Source of the DNA: Flavobacteriaceae bacterium
GTDB taxonomy: Bacteria; Bacteroidota; Bacteroidia; Flavobacteriales; Flavobacteriaceae
Direction of reading: 5' to 3'
Length of the DNA stretch: 54,785 bases
Assembly: GCA_013215105.1 (NCBI GenBank)
Contig: JABSPL010000144.1
Span: forward strand, 1-54,785
Shown here: positions 37,167 through 43,463 of the stretch, piece by piece
Layout of the letters: every line of letters begins with the position of its first letter
How positions within the stretch are numbered: the stretch's first letter is position 1
Notes under the pieces: generated by a model
What the model was told of the DNA's origin: nothing
What the model saw: the letters and a program-made list of their open reading frames with translations, nothing else
Databases searched by the model: none
Position numbers and translations under genes: made by a program

Positions 37167-37198
37167 TTGCATATGTAGTAAATATATACTTATATTTG
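37167..37198 (+). promoter_or_regulatory. promoter of the pheA operon
   Basis: TTG at 37167-37169 and TATATTTG at 37191-37198 have 21 bases between them, matching the Bacteroidota -33/-7 arrangement. The leader peptide starts 19 bases after the -7 element. Confidence 0.6.
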
Positions 37199-37217
37199 TG
37201 CCATATTTATAACAAAG

Positions 37218-37295
37218 ATGAACACGCAAAACAATATTTGGTCTAGTTTCTTTTATTTTTTCTTCTATTACGGAGAAAGAACGGAGACTTTATGA
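37218..37295 (+). CDS. aromatic amino acid operon leader peptide (Phe/Tyr attenuator)
   Basis: This 25-codon frame, too short for ordinary gene calling, contains eight consecutive aromatic codons (TTC TTT TAT TTT TTC TTC TAT TAC; FFYFFFYY at residues 11-18), preceded by one Trp codon, and ends at TGA 37293-37295. It lies between a promoter and an intrinsic terminator upstream of pheA, the standard placement of an attenuation leader. Stalling of the ribosome when charged tRNA-Phe or tRNA-Tyr is scarce would free downstream RNA for antiterminator pairing. The peptide itself has no expected function. Confidence 0.9.
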   Translation: MNTQNNIWSSFFYFFFYYGERTETL

Positions 37296-37363
37296 ATTAT
37301 TTTTAAGCTAAAGAAATATAATTATTAACACAAAAAGTCTCGATATACCGAGGCTTTTTTTTT
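37284..37363 (+). promoter_or_regulatory. attenuator with mutually exclusive antiterminator and terminator
   Basis: GAGACTTT at 37284-37291, overlapping the end of the leader peptide, is exactly complementary to AAAGTCTC at 37334-37341, which is the left arm of the terminator. Pairing of these two segments (8 bp) would prevent the terminator stem. A ribosome reaching the leader stop codon would cover the first segment and allow termination; one stalled at the aromatic codons would leave it free. Confidence 0.8.
37332..37363 (+). terminator. intrinsic terminator of the pheA leader
   Basis: AAAAAGTCTCG (37332-37342) pairs with CGAGGCTTTTT (37349-37359) in an 11-bp stem with one T.G pair and a 6-base loop, followed by T to 37363. 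It lies 13 bases before the pheA start codon. Confidence 0.85.
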
Positions 37364-37376
37364 GCATAAAACTGAA

Positions 37377-38183
37377 ATGAGAGTATCAATACAAGGAGTA
37401 AAAGGGTCGTTTCACCATATAGTAGGTGAACAATATTTTGATAAGCAAGCATTGTATATAGAATGTGATACGTTTTCAGAATTGGTAGAAACCTTAAAAA
37501 ACAAAGAAGCGGATATGGCTATAGAAAACTCTATTTCTGGGGCTATATTACCTAATTATGCTCTTATTGATGAATGTAATTTACAGATAGAAGGAGAGTT
37601 TTATCTACCTATACAACACAACTTAATGGCTATTAACGGTCAGAAAATAGAAGATATAAAAGAGGTAATATCGCACCCTATGGCGTTGTTGCAGTGTAGA
37701 AAGTTTTTCAGAAAATACCCTCATATAAAACTTATAGAAGGAACCGATACTGCCGATATAGCTAAAAACATTAGTAACAAAAACATAAAAGGTGTTGCTG
37801 CAATAGCATCTACTCTGGCAGCGGACATTTATAAACTTAATATAATAGAGTCTAGTATTCAGACTATAGAAAATAATTTTACTAGATTTTTTATACTAAA
37901 AAATAAAGAAGAAAAAACTCTAGCCAAAACAAATAAAGCATCTATTAAGTTTACCCTTAATAACCAAAAAGGAACTTTATGTAAGGTGTTGACTGTTTTT
38001 ACGGATAATGATATAAGTCTCACAAAAATACAATCTCTTCCTATAATAGAATTACCATGGGAATATGCCTTTTTTGTTGATATTATATTTGAAGATTATT
38101 CTTGCTTCGAAAAGGCACAAAAACAAATTTTGACTTATGTAAATGAGTTGAAAATATTAGGCAAATACTCTAATAATAGATAA
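37377..38183 (+). CDS. pheA: prephenate dehydratase
   Basis: The enzyme converts prephenate to phenylpyruvate in phenylalanine synthesis. From the ATG at 37377 it has 268 residues: a periplasmic-binding-like catalytic domain (about 1-175, with the catalytic Thr169-Arg-Phe171 in NNFTRFF) and an ACT regulatory domain (about 185-265). A longer frame from a TTG at 37362 lies within the terminator T-run and is rejected. In the ACT domain the usual ESRP motif that binds phenylalanine reads Gln-Ser-Leu-Pro (219-222), as is, I believe, common in Bacteroidota. No chorismate mutase is fused; that activity is on the last gene of the operon. First structural gene after the Phe/Tyr attenuator. Confidence 0.93.
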   Translation: MRVSIQGVKGSFHHIVGEQYFDKQALYIECDTFSELVETLKNKEADMAIENSISGAILPNYALIDECNLQIEGEFYLPIQHNLMAINGQKIEDIKEVISHPMALLQCRKFFRKYPHIKLIEGTDTADIAKNISNKNIKGVAAIASTLAADIYKLNIIESSIQTIENNFTRFFILKNKEEKTLAKTNKASIKFTLNNQKGTLCKVLTVFTDNDISLTKIQSLPIIELPWEYAFFVDIIFEDYSCFEKAQKQILTYVNELKILGKYSNNR

Positions 38184-38185
38184 TT

Positions 38186-39343
38186 ATGATAAAAACTGCA
38201 AATAGGCTCAATTCGGTTATAGAATATTATTTTTCGACCAAACTAAAAGAGGTTGCCAAACTAAAACAAGCAGGTAAACCTATAATAAACATAGGTGTTG
38301 GTAGCCCTGACTTATCTCCTCCTACACAAGTTGTAGAAGCTATATTGAAAGCTTCTAGTCAAAGTAATTCTCATGGTTATCAAGGATATCAGGGCCTACC
38401 AGAACTAAGAAAGGCTATGGCTAGTTTTTATAAACGAAAGCTAAATGTTGAGCTTAATTATGAAAATGAAATATTACCTTTGACGGGTTCTAAAGAAGGT
38501 GTTATGCATATTTCTATGGCTTTTCTCAATAAAGGCGATGAGGCTTTGGTTCCTAACCCTGGTTATCCTACTTATAGTTCGGTGACTCGTTTGTTAGAGG
38601 CTAAACCTGTTTCGTATAATTTGTCAGAAGAAAATAATTGGCTACCTGACTTAGTCGAATTAGAAAAAACAGACTTGTCTAAAGTCAAAATAATGTGGAT
38701 TAACTATCCCAATATGCCTTCTGGAGCATCAGCCTCTCTCGAAGATATGAGGAAAATAGTTGAGTTTGCTGTCAAAAACGATATTTTATTAGTTAATGAC
38801 AATCCTTATTCTTTTGTTTTGAACGAGAAGCCTAAGAGTATTTTGGAGATAGAAGGTTCTAAAAACAATGTAATAGAACTAAATTCTTTGAGCAAATCGT
38901 TTAATATGGCAGGTTGGAGAGTTGGAATGTTGATAGGGAGTAGTCATAATGTAAACGCTGTGTTAAAAGTAAAGAGCAATATGGATTCGGGTATGTACTA
39001 TGGATTGCAAAAAGGAGCTATAGCAGCCCTTAATATAGGTGACGAGTGGTTTATAAACATAAATAGAGAGTATAGGGAACGAAGAGAAATAGTTTGGAGA
39101 ATATTAGATGAATTAAAAGCTAAATATGATAAAAACCAAGTAGGATTGTTTGTATGGGCTAAAATAAAAAGAGGTGTCAATTCTCAGGTTTTTACTGATA
39201 ATATACTTTATAATTATGATGTTTTTATAACTCCAGGAACTGTTTTCGGAACAAATGGAGAAGGATATATAAGAGTATCTTTGTGTAGTAGTACAGAGGT
39301 GCTGGAGGAGGTTTTTGATAGATTAAAAAATATAGAAATATAA
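38186..39343 (+). CDS. pyridoxal-phosphate aminotransferase class I/II (probably aromatic)
   Basis: The 385-residue enzyme has the fold-type I core: NYPN (173-176), Asp205 in VNDNPYS, the PLP-binding Ser-Leu-Ser-Lys237 and Arg245 of SFNMAGWRVGM, with a final substrate-binding arginine in GYIRVSLC. It begins 2 bases after pheA and its stop overlaps the start of tyrA by one base, so it probably transaminates phenylpyruvate and 4-hydroxyphenylpyruvate to Phe and Tyr. Homologues are often annotated as aspartate or LL-diaminopimelate-type aminotransferase; the role in aromatic synthesis rests on operon context. Confidence 0.88.
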   Translation: MIKTANRLNSVIEYYFSTKLKEVAKLKQAGKPIINIGVGSPDLSPPTQVVEAILKASSQSNSHGYQGYQGLPELRKAMASFYKRKLNVELNYENEILPLTGSKEGVMHISMAFLNKGDEALVPNPGYPTYSSVTRLLEAKPVSYNLSEENNWLPDLVELEKTDLSKVKIMWINYPNMPSGASASLEDMRKIVEFAVKNDILLVNDNPYSFVLNEKPKSILEIEGSKNNVIELNSLSKSFNMAGWRVGMLIGSSHNVNAVLKVKSNMDSGMYYGLQKGAIAALNIGDEWFININREYRERREIVWRILDELKAKYDKNQVGLFVWAKIKRGVNSQVFTDNILYNYDVFITPGTVFGTNGEGYIRVSLCSSTEVLEEVFDRLKNIEI

Positions 39344-40188
39344 TGAAAACTATAATAGTAATAGGCTTAGGTTTGATAGGAGGCTCTATGGCTTTGGATT
39401 TGAAAAATTCGGGTAAATACAAGGTTTTAGGATCAGATAAATCTGAAATAAATATAAATAAGGCAAAAAAATTAGGAATGATAGACCATAAAGCTGATGA
39501 GTCTGATTTTTCTGAAGCAGATATTATAATAGTTGCGACACCCGTTAACACTATAGCTGATATATGTTATGGCTTGTTATATAATATTTCAACAGAAACC
39601 TTGTTAATAGACGTGGGATCGGTAAAAAACAGTATTTGTAACAAAATAGATACTCATATCAATAGAGGTAATTTTTTGGCTAGCCATCCTATAGCGGGAA
39701 CGGAGCATTCTGGTCCAGATGCAGCTTTGACCAATTTATTTAGAGCAAAAACAAATATAATATGCGATAGTGATAAAACTAATGCTAAATTGCTTAAAAA
39801 AGGTAAAGAGATGTTTCGTTTATTAGGTATGAAATCGATATATATGAGTAGTGAAGACCACGACAGGCATATTGCTTATGTTTCACATATATCTCATATT
39901 AGTTCGTTTATGTTAGGGAAAACTGTTATGGAGATAGAAAAAGACGAAAAAAGTATATTCGATATGGCAGGTAGTGGTTTTGCTTCTACAGTAAGGTTGG
40001 CAAAAAGTGCTTCTTCTATGTGGACTCCAATTTTCATAGAAAACAAAAAAAACATAGTCAAATCGTTAGATGAATATATTAAAAATCTACAAGAGTTTAG
40101 AGAAGATATAATTAAAGAAAATAAAGAGAGTATAAATAGTACAATAAATAAAACAAATCATATTAAAAATATTTTAAAAGGCATATAA
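39343..40188 (+). CDS. tyrA: prephenate dehydrogenase
   Basis: The enzyme oxidatively decarboxylates prephenate to 4-hydroxyphenylpyruvate with NAD in tyrosine synthesis. The 281-residue protein begins with the dinucleotide-binding GLGLIGGS (8-15), has SDKSEININKAK after strand two, and the substrate segment SHPIAGTEHSGP (about 106-117) with its catalytic histidine. The C-terminal helical dimerisation domain (HISHISSFMLG...DMAGSGFASTVRLAKS) is complete. No ACT or mutase domain is fused. It overlaps the aminotransferase stop by one base and is followed two bases later by the DAHP synthase gene. Confidence 0.93.
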   Translation: MKTIIVIGLGLIGGSMALDLKNSGKYKVLGSDKSEININKAKKLGMIDHKADESDFSEADIIIVATPVNTIADICYGLLYNISTETLLIDVGSVKNSICNKIDTHINRGNFLASHPIAGTEHSGPDAALTNLFRAKTNIICDSDKTNAKLLKKGKEMFRLLGMKSIYMSSEDHDRHIAYVSHISHISSFMLGKTVMEIEKDEKSIFDMAGSGFASTVRLAKSASSMWTPIFIENKKNIVKSLDEYIKNLQEFREDIIKENKESINSTINKTNHIKNILKGI

Positions 40189-40189
40189 A

Positions 40190-41272
40190 ATGGAAAATTC
40201 GAAACAAATGAGAGTATGGCTAGACAAAATGGAATTATCTCACCCTCTGGTAATAGCAGGCCCGTGCAGTGCCGAAACCGAAGAGCAAGTAATGGAAATA
40301 GCCAGAGAACTTAAAAAAACTGATGCCACTGTGTTTAGGGCAGGAGTGTGGAAGCCAAGAACCAGGCCAGGTAATTTCGAAGGAGTAGGAGCTCTGGCTC
40401 TACCTTGGTTAAAAAGAGTTAAGGAAGAAACTGGCTTGCTTATAGCTGTGGAAATAGCTAATGTAAGTCATGCTAAGTTAGCTTTAGAGTTCGATGTTGA
40501 TATACTTTGGATAGGAGCAAGAACCTCGGTAAATCCTTTCGCAGTACAGGAAATAGCCGAAGCTATAAGAGATACAGACAAGATAGTTTTAGTTAAGAAT
40601 CCTATAAATCCTGATTTAGACTTATGGCTAGGTGCTGTAGAGCGTTTTTATGCTTGTGGAGTCAAAAACTTAGGAGTTATACATAGAGGTTTTTCTACTT
40701 ATACTAAAACAAAATACAGAAACAAACCAAAATGGCAATTACCAATAGAACTTAAAAAGAGATTTCCTGATTTACCTATAATAAATGACCCTTCGCATAT
40801 CTGTGGAGAGAGAGAGGGAATATTAAATGTTTCTCAGACAGCATTAGACTTACAATTTGATGGTTTAATGATAGAGACTCATACTAACCCCGACAAGGCT
40901 TGGAGCGATGCTAAGCAGCAAATAACACCTGCTAGGCTTTCGGAAATAATAGAAGAACTAAAGGTTAGAGTTCCTAAGCTTACTAAAGATAGCTCTAAAG
41001 AGAAGCTAGAAGGTCTTAGAAGTGAAATAAATATTTTAGACAACAGTCTTATAGAGTTATTAGCTGACAGAATGAAAATATCATCTGAAATAGGTCAGAT
41101 AAAGAAAAATAATAATGTAGCTATTTTACAGCAAGGTCGATGGGCTGAAATATTAGATAAAATGCTAAAAGAAGGGGCTGAGTATGGATTGAGTGATAAT
41201 TTTATAGAAACTATATTCAAAGCGATACATCAAGAATCTATTAACACTCAAGAGGAGGTAGTTAATGGTTAA
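40190..41272 (+). CDS. bifunctional DAHP synthase / chorismate mutase type II
   Basis: The N-terminal part (about 1-262) is a type I-beta 3-deoxy-D-arabino-heptulosonate-7-phosphate synthase: GPCSAE (24-29), FRAGVWKPRTRPGNFEGVG, VLVKNPIN, and the metal-binding His in IINDPSHICGER. The C-terminal part (about 268-355) is an AroQ chorismate mutase (KLEGLRSEINILDNSLIELLADRM...EIGQIKK). The fusion couples the first step of the shikimate pathway to the branch point toward prephenate and is common in Bacteroidota. Lying at the end of the pheA-aminotransferase-tyrA operon, it gives the operon the committed entry and the mutase for both Phe and Tyr branches. Confidence 0.93.
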   Translation: MENSKQMRVWLDKMELSHPLVIAGPCSAETEEQVMEIARELKKTDATVFRAGVWKPRTRPGNFEGVGALALPWLKRVKEETGLLIAVEIANVSHAKLALEFDVDILWIGARTSVNPFAVQEIAEAIRDTDKIVLVKNPINPDLDLWLGAVERFYACGVKNLGVIHRGFSTYTKTKYRNKPKWQLPIELKKRFPDLPIINDPSHICGEREGILNVSQTALDLQFDGLMIETHTNPDKAWSDAKQQITPARLSEIIEELKVRVPKLTKDSSKEKLEGLRSEINILDNSLIELLADRMKISSEIGQIKKNNNVAILQQGRWAEILDKMLKEGAEYGLSDNFIETIFKAIHQESINTQEEVVNG

Positions 41273-41387
41273 TTTATAGTGAATATCTAAAAGATATCAG
41301 GTTTATTTATAATTAAAACCTATTGGTACTGTAGTGGTATTGGTGGGTTTTTTTGGTGATAAAGTAATACCGAAACCTTGTAAAACC

Positions 41388-41422
41388 AAAAAAGCTCTCA
41401 TCGTATTGATGAGAGCTTTTTT
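41388..41422. terminator. bidirectional terminator between aromatic operon and tRNA-Phe
   Basis: AAAAAAGCTCTCATC (41388-41402) and its exact complement (41408-41422) form a 15-bp stem with a 5-base loop, with A and T runs on the outside, so it can serve both strands. Confidence 0.9.
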
Positions 41423-41428
41423 AGAAAG

Positions 41429-41501
41429 TGGTACCTCCAGGAATCGAACCAGGGACACATGGATTTTCAGTCCATTGCTCTACCAACTGAGCTAAGGTAC
41501 C
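41429..41501 (-). tRNA. tRNA-Phe (GAA)
   Basis: The minus strand folds as a canonical tRNA of 73 bases: acceptor arms GGTACCT/AGGTACC, D-arm TTAGCTCAGTTGGTAGAGC, anticodon arm ATGGA-CTGAAAA-TCCAT with anticodon GAA, and the T-arm with GGTTCGATTCC. The CCA end is not encoded. It is the Phe tRNA, whose charging state would be read by the leader peptide of the nearby operon. Confidence 0.95.
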
Positions 41502-41517
41502 TTATTTTTGCTGGGTG

Positions 41518-41525
41518 CAAATATA
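41518..41525 (-). promoter_or_regulatory. Bacteroidota -7 element TATATTTG for tRNA-Phe
   Basis: The minus-strand octamer lies 16 bases before the first base of the tRNA. Confidence 0.55.
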
Positions 41526-41775
41526 TACTATTTTTTCGGTTAGACAATCTTTAAAATAGAATTATTTTCAATGAAAATTTAGAGAAGAAAAGCAAGTAAA
41601 CTATAGGTATAATAAAAGCTTGATTATTCAATAATTATGTGTCATATTTGTAGCTTAAATTAAACTAGATATTACTCCTAATTATTATATAGTCTAAAAA
41701 AGATCGAGAATAGTTTAAGCTTAAATCAACTAATAATGTCTATATTTATGAACAGACATAACATTTCCAATTATA

Positions 41776-42813
41776 ATGAAAAATAAAATATCTTTCAAAA
41801 ATGATTACTCCGAAGGCTGTCATCCTCAAATATTAGATGCATTAATCAAATATAATCTAAGTCAACAAGACGGATATGGAGAAGACCAATACAGCTTAAA
41901 AGCCAAGGAATTAATACTTAACAAACTTAATTCTAAAACTTCTAAAGTATACTTTGTAAGTGGAGGTACTCAGGCTAATATGCTTGTGATATCCTCTGCA
42001 CTACGTCCTCACGAAAGTGTTATTTCGGCTCAAACAGGGCATATATTTGCAAACGAAACAGGAGCTATAGAGTCTACAGGTCATAAAGTAAACAGTGTGA
42101 ATACTCCAAATGGAAAATTATCTCCTAGTCATATACAAAAAGTGATAGATGAGCATCCCTTACAGCCTCATCAACTAAAGCAAAAGATGGTATTTATATC
42201 TAACTCTACAGAAATAGGCACTATATATTCCAAAAAGGAGCTAGAAGATTTATCTGCCTTCTGTAAAAGTAACGACCTGTATTTATACCTTGACGGAGCC
42301 AGACTAGCTCAAGGGTTAACCAGTGAAAATAGCGATATTACTCTCGAAGATATATCTAAACTGACTGATGTTTTTTATATTGGAGGCACTAAAAATGGAG
42401 CTCTTATAGGAGAAGCAATAGTTATAAATAACCCTGAGTTACAAAAATATTTTGAGTACTATATAAAGCAAAAAGGGGCAATGCTAGCCAAAGGACGCTT
42501 GTTAGGCATTCAGTTTTTGGAGCTCTTCAAGGGTAATTTGTATTTCGACTTAGCTAAACATGCCAACCAACAGGCAATGCTTATAAAAAAAGCATTTACC
42601 AATATCGGTTGTCTGTATATGTCTGAGACTTTTACTAATCAGATTTTCCCTATTCTGAATAATCTTCAGATAGATAGTCTATCTAAAGATTTTGATTTTT
42701 ACGTTTGGAAAAAAATAGATGAGAATAATTCGGCTATAAGAGTTATAACATCTTGGGCAACAAAAGATAAAGATGTTGATATATTTATTAATGCTATAAA
42801 AAAACTAAGCTAA
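41776..42813 (+). CDS. low-specificity L-threonine aldolase family (beta-eliminating lyase)
   Basis: The 345-residue PLP enzyme matches the threonine aldolase/beta-eliminating lyase family: FVSGGTQANM (60-69), FISNSTEIGT, Asp173 in LYLDGARL, and the PLP-binding lysine 206 in FYIGGTKNGALIGEA. These enzymes cleave threonine or allo-threonine to glycine and acetaldehyde; some close relatives act on phenylserine or other beta-hydroxy amino acids, which I cannot separate here. It is a single gene on the plus strand, ending 37 bases before a decayed trpA copy on the opposite strand. Confidence 0.88.
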   Translation: MKNKISFKNDYSEGCHPQILDALIKYNLSQQDGYGEDQYSLKAKELILNKLNSKTSKVYFVSGGTQANMLVISSALRPHESVISAQTGHIFANETGAIESTGHKVNSVNTPNGKLSPSHIQKVIDEHPLQPHQLKQKMVFISNSTEIGTIYSKKELEDLSAFCKSNDLYLYLDGARLAQGLTSENSDITLEDISKLTDVFYIGGTKNGALIGEAIVINNPELQKYFEYYIKQKGAMLAKGRLLGIQFLELFKGNLYFDLAKHANQQAMLIKKAFTNIGCLYMSETFTNQIFPILNNLQIDSLSKDFDFYVWKKIDENNSAIRVITSWATKDKDVDIFINAIKKLS

Positions 42814-42849
42814 TTAAGATTAATAACATATTCGCTTCATTATTGATAT

Positions 42850-43314
42850 TTATTCAACCCATTTACTAACCACGGCATCTATCTCATCAGTGTCAATCCC
42901 TTTTATAGTGCTTGTAAAAGCAATACCAACCATGGCTCCGCTAGTATACTTACAAGCATTAGTAAAAGTGTTTCTGTCTGATGTCCCGAAACCTATCATA
43001 GTAGGTGTCTCTAGCTTCATGTTCTTTATTCTTTCGGAATAATCTAACTAACTATTGCTAAGGTCTTTCACAGAAAGTAACTGGTCAAATATAATATCTA
43101 AGTTTATACCGTTACCTAAAGCTATAGAACTACTATTTTATATAGTTTTCCCATCAGTAAGAGGGGCCGAATAAGGTAAACCTACTTCTACAAAATCGGC
43201 TCCTGAGTTTTCTAATGCTTTCAGAACTTTGATTGCATCGTTTATCTTAGGAAAACCTGCCGTAAAGAATATCAATAGTATCTTGTTTTGCTTCTCGGTG
43301 AATAGTTTTTTCAT
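42850..43314 (-). pseudogene. trpA: trpA pseudogene (second, decayed copy)
   Basis: On the minus strand an ATG at 43314 starts a TrpA-like frame: MKKLFTEKQNKILLIFFTAG, then ALENSGADFVEVGLPYSAPL, then a stop replacing a sense codon in TI*NSSSIALGNGINL, then VKDLSNS followed by another stop. After a deletion of about 100 codons relative to the intact trpA at 46.5-47.3 kb, it continues as RIKNMKLETPTMIGFGTSD to the native C-terminus (VVSKWVE). The catalytic Glu is kept but the SDP motif is SAP. With two nonsense codons and an internal deletion it cannot make a working alpha subunit. It is clearly a diverged duplicate of the functional gene 3.5 kb away. Confidence 0.92.
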
Positions 43315-43368
43315 TTATTTTATATAAGTTACCATATCCTTATAGCCCCTACCCTAAAGATTAACAAC
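43315..43368 (-). pseudogene. trpB: trpB 3' end remnant beside the trpA pseudogene
   Basis: The minus strand directly upstream of the trpA pseudogene reads VVNL-stop-GRGYKDMVTYIK, matching the C-terminal [21 protein letters not shown] of the intact trpB. The similarity ends near 43368. The duplicated segment therefore covers the trpB-trpA junction and all of trpA. Confidence 0.8.
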
Positions 43369-43463
43369 ATAAATATCATTATTAATAAATCTAAAAAAAA
43401 CTTCACAAATACAACTATTTGACAAATAATTACTTAGCTTAGCTTAGAAGTTGATAACAAGTT

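Noticed and set aside
37362-37376. Longer pheA start at TTG 37362
   Set aside because: It lies in the terminator T-run; the ATG at 37377 starts the conserved catalytic domain.
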